From Novosphingobium aerophilum (GTDB lineage: Bacteria > Pseudomonadota > Alphaproteobacteria > Sphingomonadales > Sphingomonadaceae), in NCBI RefSeq assembly GCF_014230305.1, contig NZ_JACLAU010000002.1:62001-126000 (forward strand): a stretch of DNA of 64,000 nucleotides, read 5' to 3'. Below the pieces are notes generated by a model. It made no database searches. It was not told the origin of the DNA and was given only the letters and a program-made list of their open reading frames with translations. Positions 36,107-45,083 of this stretch are shown here, piece by piece. How positions within the stretch are numbered: position 1 is the first letter of the stretch; each line of letters begins with the position of its first letter. The position numbers and the translations under genes were made by a program.

Positions 36107-37804
36107 TCAGCGCTGCTCTGGGGACCGTGAATCACCCGCCAGCGGCAGCAGTTCCGACGCCGCCAGACCAGCCTGCCGGGCCACCTCCGGCCGCTTGGCG
36201 CGGGCTGCTGCGCGCGCCAGATCGCGTTGCAGAGCGGCATCGCGCCCCAGCCCCGAGCGGGACAGGTACGTCAGGCGGTCCGTTGCGGCAGACCAGTCGC
36301 CCCGTTCGGCGGTCAACCCGGCTTCGATCCACAGCAGCAGGGGGTCGCGTGGGCGGGCCACCCGCAACCGGGCGACGAAGGGCGCAATCGCACCGCCCTG
36401 CCCCATGCGCTGCAGGCAACCGATGACGCGCAGCACCAGCCCATCGGTCATGCGGACTTCTGCCACCTGGCGGTAGTGGGCCAAAGCCCCCGCGCAGTCC
36501 CCGCGCAGGGCCTGGACATCACCGGCGAGGAGCCGGGTCACGGCCGATCCCGGCAGCGCCGCCAGGGCCGCCCCGGCAACAGTCCCCGCCCCGGCCACAT
36601 TCCCCGCAGCCGCCATGGCCCGCGCCCGACGCACCGCCCCGGCCGGTCCGGGCCCGGCGTCGGGCGCACCCGGCAGAAGCACCAGCGGCACTGTCACCGT
36701 GCGGGCCGCCGCATCGAGCAAGGGCGCCGCCTGGTCCCGTTCGCCCCGGTTCTCGTGCGCCCGGGCCACCAGGGTTTTCAGATAGGGCGATGCGCCAGCC
36801 GTGGCTGCCTCGGCACCGAACCGGGCAACCAGCTCGTCATCGTTGCCAGCGGCGGCCAGGGCCCGGGCGAGCAGCAGGCGGGCGGGCGCGTTGTCCGGCT
36901 GAAACCGGACCAGACGGTCGAGCTGCTCCACCGCGAGATGGGCATTGCCGGCCTCAAGCTCGAGCAGACCCGACAGCAGCAGTCCCCCGGGCCGGTCCAG
37001 CGCGCGCCGCCCGGCCCGTTCGACCAGGTGGCGCGCCAGTTCGGTCTGCCCGGCCCGCGCGGCCAGGACGGCCTGCAGCAGGAAGCCCCGCGGATTGCGG
37101 TCATCCAGCGCGATCACCCGCCGCGTGACGGTCAGCATGTCCTGGGCTCGCCCCAGATCACCGAGGGTGGCGGCATATTCGAGCAGCAGCGGCACGTCGT
37201 CCGGGCGCCGCTTGAGCCCGCCCTCGAACCACGGCAGGGCTGCGGGCAGACCATAGCTGTCGCGCACCATCAGACCGCGCAGTTCGATCGCGCGGACGTT
37301 CTCGGGATCGAAGTTCACCGCCTGCTCGGCCGCGGCGATGGCGCCGGTGTGCTCCCCGCCCTGATAGCGCAGGCGCGCGATGTCGACCCACAGGCGGCTG
37401 TCGCGCGGCGTTATCGTCAGCGCCTGATCGAAGGCACGGCCGGCAGCCGGCAAGTGCCCCTCGGCCATTTCCAGGCGGCCGAGCATGCGCCAGCCGTGAG
37501 CGGCGTCGGCCGGAGCAAACCGTGCCGGCCCCAGCCATTCCCGCGCCTTGCGCAGGTCACCCTGATCGATCAGCGCTTCGCCCATCCGGGCGGCCAGCGC
37601 CGAGCGGTCCATCCCCGCCGCCTCGGCCTTGCGCAGCGCGACCTCGGCGGCAATCCCGTCGCCGCGCGAGAGCGCGACCAGGGCCTCGCGGTAGGCCACC
37701 CCGCTCCGCTCGCTGACCGCCAGCGCCGGCGCCGCGATCACCAGCACTGCGGCCAGGAGCGGACCCGGACGGCGCAGCCGGTGCAGGTCAGACCTGCAGG
37801 TCAT
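36107..37804 (-). CDS. Secreted TPR-repeat protein of the Prs cluster
   Basis: A 565-residue protein with an N-terminal signal peptide (hydrophobic stretch about 14-30, cleavage after ALA) and tetratricopeptide-like helical repeats through most of its length, for example AAGRAFDQALTITPRDSRLWVDIARLRYQGGEHTGAI, given in part. It should be periplasmic. The ATG at 37804 lies 17 bases inside the end of prsR, so the two are translated together. TPR proteins beside PrsK/PrsR take part in XrtA-linked exopolysaccharide and PEP-CTERM protein export; the exact role of this one is open. Confidence 0.75.
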   Translation of the reverse strand: MTCRSDLHRLRRPGPLLAAVLVIAAPALAVSERSGVAYREALVALSRGDGIAAEVALRKAEAAGMDRSALAARMGEALIDQGDLRKAREWLGPARFAPADAAHGWRMLGRLEMAEGHLPAAGRAFDQALTITPRDSRLWVDIARLRYQGGEHTGAIAAAEQAVNFDPENVRAIELRGLMVRDSYGLPAALPWFEGGLKRRPDDVPLLLEYAATLGDLGRAQDMLTVTRRVIALDDRNPRGFLLQAVLAARAGQTELARHLVERAGRRALDRPGGLLLSGLLELEAGNAHLAVEQLDRLVRFQPDNAPARLLLARALAAAGNDDELVARFGAEAATAGASPYLKTLVARAHENRGERDQAAPLLDAAARTVTVPLVLLPGAPDAGPGPAGAVRRARAMAAAGNVAGAGTVAGAALAALPGSAVTRLLAGDVQALRGDCAGALAHYRQVAEVRMTDGLVLRVIGCLQRMGQGGAIAPFVARLRVARPRDPLLLWIEAGLTAERGDWSAATDRLTYLSRSGLGRDAALQRDLARAAARAKRPEVARQAGLAASELLPLAGDSRSPEQR

Positions 37805-39152
37805 ACTGCTTGAGCAGATCGTACAGGGTGGGCCGGCTGATCCCGAGCAGCTTGGCCGTGTTGGAAATGTTGCCCTCGCTGCGCGCCAGGGCGTGGCGGA
37901 TGGTGCGCCGGTCGGCCTGCTCGCGCGCGGCCTTCAGGTTCAGCGGCTGGGCGCCGTCCTCCTCGGGCTCGGCCAGGTCGAGATCGGTCGCGCCAACCAG
38001 CTTGCCGTCGGCCATGATCACCGCGCGTTTGACCCGGTTCTCCAGCTCGCGGACGTTGCCGGGCCAGGACCAGGCGTCGATCGCGGCCAGGGCATCGGGC
38101 GCGAAGCCCTTGACCTGGGGATTCATCTCCGGCGCGAAGCGCTGCAGGAAGGCCTTGGCCAGCAGCGTCGCATCGCCCGGCCGTTCGGCCAGGTTGGGGA
38201 TGCGCACGACGATTTCGGCGAGGCGATAGTACAGGTCCTCGCGGAAGCGGCCGTCGACGATCATCTGTTCCAGGTTCTGGTGCGTCGCGCAGACCACCCG
38301 GGTGTCGACCTGGATCGACCGCCGCGAGCCGATCCGCTCGATCACCCGTTCCTGCAGGAACCGCAGCAGCTTGACCTGGAGCTGGAGCGGAATGTCCCCC
38401 ACTTCATCCAGGAACAGCGTGCCGCCGTCGGCCTGTTCGATCTTGCCCTCGGTGGTCTTGACCGCCCCGGTGAAGGCGCCCTTCTCGTGCCCGAACAGTT
38501 CGCTTTCCAGCAGGTTCTCGGGGATTGCCGCGCAATTGATCGCTACGAACATGCCGGCCGAGCGGCTGCTGGCATCATGCAGCCCGCGGGCAAGCAGCTC
38601 CTTGCCGGTGCCGCTGGCGCCCAGCAGCATCACCGAAACGCTGGTGTTGGCCACCCGTTCGATCGTCCGCGCGACCTTAACCATCTCGGGCGCGGCGGTG
38701 ATCATCCGGCCGAGCACGCGGTTTTCCTCGCCCACCTTGCCGGCGAGCTGGCGGTTCTCCGCCTCGATCTGGTGAAGCTGGTAGGCCCGGCGGACGATCA
38801 GGCCGATCGTGTCGATGTCGACCGGCTTCTGGTAGAAATCGTAAGCCCCGCGCGCGATCGCCTGCAGCGCGCTCTCGCGGGCGCCGTGGCCGCTGGCGAC
38901 GATCACCTTGGTATCGGGCTTGAGCGCCATGATCTCGTCGAGCACGGCCATGCCCTCGCTGGTGCCGTCGGGATCGGGCGGCAGGCCCAGGTCCAGCGTG
39001 ACCACCGCCGGCGCGAGGGCACGCAGCAGGGCAATGGCGCTGGCGCGGTCCCCGGCCACGTGGACTTCGAAATCGGGATAGGCCCACTTGAGCTGCGCCT
39101 GCAGCCCGGGATCGTCCTCGACGACCAGCAGGGGGGGCTTGGGCTCGGACAT
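37788..39152 (-). CDS. prsR: PEP-CTERM-box response regulator PrsR, sigma-54 dependent
   Basis: A 454-residue NtrC-type activator. The receiver domain has VVEDDPGLQAQL and phospho-acceptor D54 in VVTLDLGLPP; the AAA+ domain has Walker A GASGTGKE (178-185), the sigma-54 contact loop GAFTGA (225-230) and the FLDEVGDIPLQLQVKLL Walker B region; the C-terminal Fis-type helix-turn-helix ends with LGISRPTLYDLLKQYDL. The start at ATG 39152 is one base after the prsK stop. The family activates PEP-CTERM and exopolysaccharide genes from sigma-54 promoters when phosphorylated by PrsK. Confidence 0.92.
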   Translation of the reverse strand: MSEPKPPLLVVEDDPGLQAQLKWAYPDFEVHVAGDRASAIALLRALAPAVVTLDLGLPPDPDGTSEGMAVLDEIMALKPDTKVIVASGHGARESALQAIARGAYDFYQKPVDIDTIGLIVRRAYQLHQIEAENRQLAGKVGEENRVLGRMITAAPEMVKVARTIERVANTSVSVMLLGASGTGKELLARGLHDASSRSAGMFVAINCAAIPENLLESELFGHEKGAFTGAVKTTEGKIEQADGGTLFLDEVGDIPLQLQVKLLRFLQERVIERIGSRRSIQVDTRVVCATHQNLEQMIVDGRFREDLYYRLAEIVVRIPNLAERPGDATLLAKAFLQRFAPEMNPQVKGFAPDALAAIDAWSWPGNVRELENRVKRAVIMADGKLVGATDLDLAEPEEDGAQPLNLKAAREQADRRTIRHALARSEGNISNTAKLLGISRPTLYDLLKQYDLQV

Positions 39153-39153
39153 G

Positions 39154-41271
39154 TCAGGCAACCTTCTGCTGCGGCACCGACTGCGGCGCGCTGGCCTCGC
39201 TCGCCGAAGCTGCGGGCTCCAGCGGCAGGCGGATGATGAAACGGGACCCGATCCCCTCGCGGCTCTCGACATCGAGCCGGCCGCCCATCCCGTGGACCAG
39301 CTCGCGGGCCTCGCAGGCGCCGATGCCGAACCCGCCACTCTTGGACGATACGAAGGGCTTGAACAGCTTGGTGCGGATGAAGTCGGGGCTCATGCCGGCA
39401 CCGGAATCGACGATCTCGATCCGCACACCGGCCGGCTCGCGGGTGAGGCCGATGAAGACCGGGGTCCCGGGCAGGCTGGCGTCGACGCCGTTCTGAACCA
39501 AATGGACCAGCGCCTGCTCCAGCGCTTCGGCATGGCCAAGCAGCGGGATGGCGCCCTCGACATTGACCACCACCGGGTGGCGCCCGTCGAATTGCCCCGC
39601 GACGGTCCGGGCAAGCGCGGCGACATCGAAGTCGACCAGGGCCTCGCGGCCGTTCTTGCCATAGCGGTTGAGCCGCACGATCAGCGCATTCAGCTTCTCG
39701 GCCGAGTTGCGCAGGGTCACCAGCATGTCGGCCCGGAACTGCGGGTTTTCGGCATGGCGCTCGGCATTGCGGGCCAGCAGGCTGAACTGGCTGGCCAGGT
39801 TCTTGATATCGTGCATGACGAAGGCGATGCGGCGGTTGAACTCGTCGAAGCGGGCCGCCTCGGCCAGAGCGTCCTGCCCGGCATGCTCGGCCAGGTACGA
39901 GGCGAGCTGCTGGCCGACCACCCGCAGCAGGTCGAAATCCTCCCAGTCGAGCATACGCGCCACCTTGGGACGCGCGAGCACGACCACGCCGACCAGGCGA
40001 TCGAAGTGCAGCAGGGGGACCAGTGCCCAGGCCATCGGTTCGCACAGCAGCCAGGCCGGGACGATCTTGCCTTCACCCTGGGCATCGCCGCCGCGGCGCA
40101 CCTGATCCATGTCGACGATCAGGCCGGTGCGCTCGAAGAAGGCGCAGGCTTCGGCCGACAGCGCCGGGGCGGGCACCTCGGCGGTGCGCCACTGCCATTC
40201 GGCGGAGAGCACCAGCTCGGCATGATCGTTGGGGCCCAGCAGCAGGCCGCCCGGGCTGTCGGTGATGTCGCACAGCGACTGGATCGCGCGCTGCTCCAGC
40301 GGGGCGCTGCCCGAACCGGCGCGGCCGATCGTGCGGTTGAAGCGCAGCCATTCGGCGCGGTAATCGTAGCGGTGCCGGAACAGGTGCTTGACGAGGGTCA
40401 CCTTCAGCCACCCGCGCAGCCGGCGCGACGGCAGGACCAGCGCGGCCGCCGCCACGCCCGCCAGCAGGAAGCCGAAGCGGAACAGGCTGGCAAAGCCGCC
40501 GCCGACATAGGACAGCCACTTGCCCAGCGCGGTCATCACCAGCAGGTAGAGCCCGATGCCCAGCAGCGAGGCGAGTTCGAAGGCCACCGCGCGGGACGGG
40601 CTGAAGCGCAGCTCGGCGCGCCGGCCGGTCATCCCCGGGAGCAGGGCCGCCACCGTCGCCACCAGCGCGCACCCGCGCAGCGCGGCCAGCTCGTCGGGCC
40701 AGGCGCCGGTCAGGTAGGCGACGGTGTAGAGGTTGAGATCGAACAGCCACAGCACGGCGACCCCGACCGTCGGCCAGTGCAGCACCGCGCGGGTCGAGAC
40801 CGAGGCTCCGCCATAGAGGTTGTGCAGCAGCACCAGCCCGCCGATCGTGAACATCAGCCGGAACATGATCGCCATATGGAACAGCACGTCCGACGTGCTG
40901 CTCGCGAAGGTGAAGCCGGGCGCGATGATCCCCTGGAGGATCTGGAACAGCTCGATCGCGGCGAGCGACAGCATGACCGGCCGGATCGGACGGACCAGGG
41001 TGTGCCGGCCATCGGCGCTGAACAGACGATAGACCACGAACAGCCAGGCCAGGTTGCGCCCTGCCTCCAGCATGTGCGCCACATGGGTATCGACGTTCGT
41101 CGCGGCGATCGCCATCGCCCAGGTCGCGCTCAGCACCAGGGCGACGAGCAGGGCCGTGCCCGCGGCCCCGGCCGCCGAGCGCCGTCCCGCCAACCAGATC
41201 GCCAGCGTCATCGCCGCGCAGGCCGCGGCGAGGTGAGCCAGCCCGGCGGTGAAGTGCCAGCCGTCGCTCAC
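39154..41271 (-). CDS. prsK: XrtA/PEP-CTERM system histidine kinase PrsK
   Basis: A 705-residue sensor kinase. The first 280 residues form eight or so membrane helices, a GAF-like domain spans about 320-460, and the kinase core has an unusual H-box FVMHDIKNLASQFSLLARNAERH (His487) followed by the ATPase part with VQNGVDASLPG and GAGMSPDFIRTKLFKPFVSSKSGGFGIGA. The HDIKN H-box and membrane layout are those of PrsK. The start is GTG 41271, one base after the upstream sugar transferase stop. It pairs with PrsR immediately downstream. Confidence 0.92.
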   Translation of the reverse strand: MSDGWHFTAGLAHLAAACAAMTLAIWLAGRRSAAGAAGTALLVALVLSATWAMAIAATNVDTHVAHMLEAGRNLAWLFVVYRLFSADGRHTLVRPIRPVMLSLAAIELFQILQGIIAPGFTFASSTSDVLFHMAIMFRLMFTIGGLVLLHNLYGGASVSTRAVLHWPTVGVAVLWLFDLNLYTVAYLTGAWPDELAALRGCALVATVAALLPGMTGRRAELRFSPSRAVAFELASLLGIGLYLLVMTALGKWLSYVGGGFASLFRFGFLLAGVAAAALVLPSRRLRGWLKVTLVKHLFRHRYDYRAEWLRFNRTIGRAGSGSAPLEQRAIQSLCDITDSPGGLLLGPNDHAELVLSAEWQWRTAEVPAPALSAEACAFFERTGLIVDMDQVRRGGDAQGEGKIVPAWLLCEPMAWALVPLLHFDRLVGVVVLARPKVARMLDWEDFDLLRVVGQQLASYLAEHAGQDALAEAARFDEFNRRIAFVMHDIKNLASQFSLLARNAERHAENPQFRADMLVTLRNSAEKLNALIVRLNRYGKNGREALVDFDVAALARTVAGQFDGRHPVVVNVEGAIPLLGHAEALEQALVHLVQNGVDASLPGTPVFIGLTREPAGVRIEIVDSGAGMSPDFIRTKLFKPFVSSKSGGFGIGACEARELVHGMGGRLDVESREGIGSRFIIRLPLEPAASASEASAPQSVPQQKVA

Positions 41272-41272
41272 C

Positions 41273-42658
41273 TCAACGCGCCCCTTCCCGCCACAATACC
41301 ACGCGCAGCGTCTGCAGCAGGATCAGCAGGTCAAGGAACGGCGTGTAGTTCTTGGCGTAGTAGAGATCGTATTCCAACTTCTGGCGGGCATCCTCGATCG
41401 AGGCGCCATAGGGATAGTTGATCTGCGCCCAGCCGGTGATGCCCGGCTTCACCATGTGCCGTTCGGCATAGTAGGGCAGTTGCTCTTCCAGATCGGCAAC
41501 GAACTCGGGCCGCTCGGGACGGGGGCCAACGAAGCTCATCTCGCCCTTGAGCACGCTCCAGGTCTGCGGCAGCTCGTCGATCCGCACTTTGCGGATGAAA
41601 CTGCCGATGCGGGTCACCCGCGGGTCGTTCTGGGTGGCCCACTGCGCCCCGCCCGCCTCCGCGTCGAGGCGCATCGACCGCAGCTTGATGACGTTGAACG
41701 GCTGGCCATAGAGCCCCACGCGGGTCTGGCGGAAGAAGGCCGGGCCACGGCTGTCCAGCTTCACCAGGATCGCGAACAGCGCGATCACCGGAAAGGTCAG
41801 CGCCAGCAGCAACGAGCTGGCCGCGATATCGAACAGGCGCTTGGCCACGCTCGACACCGCGCGGCCTGACGAAAAGCCGTCCGAGAAGATCAACCAACTG
41901 GGATTGACCGTGTCGAGATCGATCCGACCGGTCTCGCGTTCCAGGAAGCTCGAGAAGTCATTGACGTGGACCCCCGCGGTCTTGATCCGCAGCAGGTCCT
42001 TCAGCGGCAGCGAATTGCGCCGCTCTTCCAGCGCCAGCACCACCTCGCTGACGCCCAGGTTCTCGACAAAGCGGGTGAGGTTGTGGATCGCGCTGCGGTT
42101 GATCGCCTCCTCGATCACCGGCGTCTGATCGCTCATCCCGATGTAGCCGACGATGACGAAACCGACCTCGGGGCGCTCTCCCAGTTGCCGCAGGCGGTTC
42201 GCCCGTTCGCCGGCACCCAGCACCAGCACCCGCCGGCGGAACGCGTTGGCGCCCAGAATGCCGCCGATGACCATGCGGTTGGCCATCAGGAACACGATCG
42301 CGTTGAGCATGCTGTAAGCCAGGGTCGAGCGCCAGAAATGCGCGCCCTTCAAAGCCCAGTCGATGAACGACAGCCCGATCGTGCCCAGCGAGATCGCCAC
42401 CAGGATCCGCGCCGCGGCATAGCGCAGCGAACGCGTGGCATCGGCGCCATAGACCCCGACCGAGATCATCGCGGTGAGCATGACGACGGCAAACCCGGTC
42501 AAGGCCCAGGCGCGATCCAGCGGATTGCCCAGGTCCATGCCGATCTGCCCCGCGCGGATCCGCCAGCCCAGTTCCCCCGCCAGTGCCAGCAGCACCGCGT
42601 CGAACAGGCCCAGCAGAATCACCGCATGCGGGATGTAGTGCTTGAAAAGTCGGACCAT
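41273..42658 (-). CDS. Polyprenyl-phosphate sugar-1-phosphate transferase, TIGR03013 type
   Basis: A 461-residue initiating transferase. The N-terminal half has four or five membrane segments and a CoA-binding-like domain (VLVLGAGERANRLRQLGERPEVGF). The catalytic C-terminal half carries AKRLFDIAASSLLLALTFPVIALFA, FRQTRVGLYGQPFNVIKLRSMR, LPQTWSVLKGEMSFVGPRPERPEFV and KPGITGWAQINYPYG. It loads the first sugar phosphate onto the lipid carrier for exopolysaccharide. TIGR03013 members go with XrtA/PEP-CTERM loci, which fits prsK and prsR directly downstream. It is the first gene of this leftward operon. Confidence 0.9.
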   Translation of the reverse strand: MVRLFKHYIPHAVILLGLFDAVLLALAGELGWRIRAGQIGMDLGNPLDRAWALTGFAVVMLTAMISVGVYGADATRSLRYAAARILVAISLGTIGLSFIDWALKGAHFWRSTLAYSMLNAIVFLMANRMVIGGILGANAFRRRVLVLGAGERANRLRQLGERPEVGFVIVGYIGMSDQTPVIEEAINRSAIHNLTRFVENLGVSEVVLALEERRNSLPLKDLLRIKTAGVHVNDFSSFLERETGRIDLDTVNPSWLIFSDGFSSGRAVSSVAKRLFDIAASSLLLALTFPVIALFAILVKLDSRGPAFFRQTRVGLYGQPFNVIKLRSMRLDAEAGGAQWATQNDPRVTRIGSFIRKVRIDELPQTWSVLKGEMSFVGPRPERPEFVADLEEQLPYYAERHMVKPGITGWAQINYPYGASIEDARQKLEYDLYYAKNYTPFLDLLILLQTLRVVLWREGAR

Positions 42659-42954
42659 ACCCCTGCCAGCAGCCAGGCCCGGAACACGCGGGCTCGCCTG
42701 GCGGGTCTAGGCCCGAGGGGTAAATTGTCGGTAAATCTGACAGCGCCAGACCCGCCGGATTCCCGCGGGAAACCACGGTTTTCGGCCATTCGCGCAGTGT
42801 GGATGTCGAACGATTTTACACTTCGGGTCGAGTCAACCGGGGGAACGGGACGGGACCTGGCGCAAGGTACGACCCGGCGGGATGCCAATCAGCCCTCCGT
42901 CGATCCGGCTGGCGCGGCCCGGGTGACCCGGGAAAAGCGCTCATCCGCCGTTGC
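42659..42954. promoter_or_regulatory. Upstream region of the sugar transferase-prs operon
   Basis: This gap holds no gene that I can support. It should contain the promoter of the leftward operon. A perfect 12-base palindrome, TTCCCGCGGGAA, lies at 42760-42771, about 100 bases before the start. I looked for a sigma-54 promoter (TGGCAC-N5-TTGC form) and found only TGGCGC at 42750-42745 on the minus strand, without a GC element at the right distance. Confidence 0.3.
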
Positions 42955-43038
42955 TGGTGCCCCTGGCCCGACTCGAACGGGCACGGATTTCTCCAACCGA
43001 TTTTGAGTCGGTCGCGTCTACCATTCCGCCACAGGGGC
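42955..43038 (-). tRNA. tRNA-Leu (anticodon CAA)
   Basis: An 84-base class II tRNA with encoded CCA. The acceptor stem GCCCCTG pairs with CAGGGGC, the anticodon loop is CTCAAAA (CAA at 43003-43005), and there is a long variable arm (TTGGAGAAATCCGT) and a T-arm with GTTCGAGTC. Confidence 0.96.
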
Positions 43039-43127
43039 CCCGATCAAACCGAGGAGGTGCGGTCGGGGGGTGCTTAGCGGGCCGATCGCGCCGGGGCAAC
43101 TGCCCTGCGCGATGCCGACCGCAAGCT

Positions 43128-43946
43128 TTACTTCAGCGCGCCGGCGACCAGCTTGTGCAGCTTGGAATGCAGCGCGTCGTTCCCGGCCAGGACCTCGTCC
43201 GCACAGATCGCTTCGGACTGGCCCTTGAAATTGGTGACGAAGCCACCGGCCTCGCGCACCAGCAGGCAACCCGCGGCGCTGTCCCACACCTTGAGGCCCG
43301 ATTCCCAGAAGCCGTCGTAGCGGCCCGCGGCCACCCAGGCGAGATCGAGCGCGGCCGAGCCGAAGCGGCGGATGCCCGCCACGTTCGGGCCGATCGCGCC
43401 GAAGATGCGGGCCCATTCGGCAAAGTCGCCATGACCGGCGAAGGGAATGCCGGTGGCGATCAGCGCCTCGTCCAGATGGCGCCGCGCCGACACGCGCAGG
43501 CGCTTGTCCTGCAGCCAGGCGCCCCGGGTCTTCTCGGCCCAGAAGCTTTCGTCGGTGACCGGCTGGTAGACCAGCGCGGCGGTCACATCACCCCAGCCGT
43601 TGCCGTCCAGCCTGGGCTCCTGCACCGCAATCGAGATGGCGAAGTGCGGAATGCCGTGGAGAAAGTTGCTGGTCCCGTCGAGCGGGTCGATGATGAAGCG
43701 AGGCTTGCCCTCGGCCCCTTCGATGGTGCCGCCTTCCTCGAGCACGAAACCCCAGTCGGGCCGCGCGGCAATGAGTTCGTCATACAGCGTCCGCTCGGCC
43801 GCCCGATCCGCCTTCGAGACGAAATCGGCCGGGCCCTTGCGGCTGACCTGCAGGTGCTCGATCTCGCCGAAGTCACGCCGCAGCCGCTGGCCGGCCTTGC
43901 GCGCGGCCTTCTCCATCACCCGGATCAGACCGGACACAACAGCCAT
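43128..43946 (-). CDS. suhB: Inositol monophosphatase family protein (SuhB-like)
   Basis: A 272-residue magnesium-dependent phosphatase. Both family motifs are present: LEEGGTIEG with IIDPLDGTSNFLHGIPHF (metal-binding Glu, Asp, Asp), and the C-terminal KVWDSAAGCLLVREAGG. It hydrolyses inositol-1-phosphate or similar sugar phosphates; enteric SuhB also affects rRNA antitermination. It begins six bases after the efp stop, so the two are co-expressed. The exact substrate cannot be read from sequence. Confidence 0.92.
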   Translation of the reverse strand: MAVVSGLIRVMEKAARKAGQRLRRDFGEIEHLQVSRKGPADFVSKADRAAERTLYDELIAARPDWGFVLEEGGTIEGAEGKPRFIIDPLDGTSNFLHGIPHFAISIAVQEPRLDGNGWGDVTAALVYQPVTDESFWAEKTRGAWLQDKRLRVSARRHLDEALIATGIPFAGHGDFAEWARIFGAIGPNVAGIRRFGSAALDLAWVAAGRYDGFWESGLKVWDSAAGCLLVREAGGFVTNFKGQSEAICADEVLAGNDALHSKLHKLVAGALK

Positions 43947-43952
43947 GAGAGA

Positions 43953-44519
43953 TCAGCCCGCCTTGCCGACGTAGGTGCGCTCGTACACGTCGACCACGAT
44001 GCGGGTGCCGCTTTCGATGTGCGGCGGCACCATCACGCGCACCCCGTTGTCGAGGATCGCCGGCTTGTAGCTGGACGAGGCGGTCTGGCCCTTCACGACG
44101 GCGTCGGCCTCGACAATGGTCGCCTCGACCTGTTCCGGCAACTGCACCGAGATCGGGCGCTCGTCGTACATTTCGAGCAGCACGGTCATGCCGTCCTGCA
44201 GGAAGGCGTCGGCGCCGCCGAGCAGGTCCTTGGGCAGGGTGATCTGGTCGTAGGTCTCCACGTCCATGAACACCAGATCGTCGCCCTCGACGTAGAGGAA
44301 CTGGAAGTCCTTGGTGTCGAGGCGGACGCGCTCGACCGTGTCGGCGCTGCGGAAGCGCACGTTGGTCTTGCGGCCGTCGATCAGGTTCTTCATTTCGACC
44401 TGCATGAAGGCCCCGCCCTTGCCGGGCTGGGTGTGCTGGGTCTTGGCGACCTTCCAGATGCCCTTTTCATATTCCAGGATATTGCCGGGGCGGATGTCGA
44501 CGCCGCTGATCTTCGCCAT
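43953..44519 (-). CDS. efp: Elongation factor P
   Basis: A 188-residue translation factor that rescues ribosomes stalled on proline runs. The three beta-barrel domains are recognisable, with the domain I tip loop [17 protein letters not shown] carrying Lys34, the residue modified in many bacteria, and the C-terminal [21 protein letters not shown] 44519 has GAAGGC upstream and gives the standard length. Lys at position 34 fits EpmA-type beta-lysylation, but no epmA or epmB is in the window. It diverges from a small secreted protein gene. Confidence 0.96.
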   Translation of the reverse strand: MAKISGVDIRPGNILEYEKGIWKVAKTQHTQPGKGGAFMQVEMKNLIDGRKTNVRFRSADTVERVRLDTKDFQFLYVEGDDLVFMDVETYDQITLPKDLLGGADAFLQDGMTVLLEMYDERPISVQLPEQVEATIVEADAVVKGQTASSSYKPAILDNGVRVMVPPHIESGTRIVVDVYERTYVGKAG

Positions 44520-44680
44520 GGGGATGCCTTCACAGATTGGGAAAGAGCGAGAAGTCTCGGATGGCGGGCCCTTAGCGCGGGGCGGACCGATCGGCAAGCG
44601 CGGTGCTTGGACCGCGCTCCGGCCCGTCCCCGCCCGCAGGTGACTGGTCCGGCGCGGGCGGACCTGCTAGGTCCGGAGAC

Positions 44681-45073
44681 ATGAAGGCCCCCGCTCCCCT
44701 CCGCCGGATCAGCCGGTCCGGCTGCCTTGCCCTGGCCCTGCTGTGCCCCCTCGCGCCCGCGGCGGGGGCCCCGGGTGGTCCGGTCGGCGTGCTGACCCTG
44801 GGGCGCTACACCTGCGAACTGCCGGGTGACGCCCTGGGCGCGGCATGGATCCCGCAGCCGGCGGAAGACTTCACCATCGCCTACGGATCAACCTATCGCA
44901 CCGAGCTGGGTCACGGCACCTACCTGCTGACCGGAGACCGTTTGCGGTTCACCGCCGGACCGCTGAAGGATGCCGAGTATCGCCGCACCGGCAACACCCT
45001 GCTGCGCCGCATCCTGCCCGATGGCACGCCCGGCCGGCTTCGCTGCGTGCGCCGTGGTGGCCTGACCCGCTGA
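44681..45073 (+). CDS. Small secreted protein, function unknown
   Basis: A 130-residue protein with a clear signal peptide (MKAPAPLRRISRSG, hydrophobic core, cleavage near AAGA). The mature part has LGRYTCELPGDALGAAW, GTYLLTGDRLRFTAGPLKDAEYRR and a C-terminal RLRCVRRGG; its two Cys could form a disulfide. GGAG precedes the ATG. I do not recognise a named family. It lies between divergent efp and convergent thiE, so genome context says nothing about its role. Confidence 0.7.
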   Translation: MKAPAPLRRISRSGCLALALLCPLAPAAGAPGGPVGVLTLGRYTCELPGDALGAAWIPQPAEDFTIAYGSTYRTELGHGTYLLTGDRLRFTAGPLKDAEYRRTGNTLLRRILPDGTPGRLRCVRRGGLTR

Positions 45074-45083
45074 ATGGTCCGGG

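Noticed and set aside
36046..36426. Possible small gene starting at GTG 36046 behind AGGAGAGGAGAG
   Set aside because: Its first codons form the terminator stem and the rest is antisense to the TPR gene, with Pro/Arg-rich low-complexity translation. The purine run is better explained as the pyrimidine-rich tail of the minus-strand terminator.
42730..42760. A sigma-54 promoter for the sugar transferase-prs operon
   Set aside because: TGGCGC is present on the minus strand, but no GC element stands at the required distance, so the match is not supported.
42659..43077. Short plus-strand frames across the tRNA-Leu region
   Set aside because: They read through the tRNA gene on the opposite strand and show no conserved protein features or ribosome-binding site.
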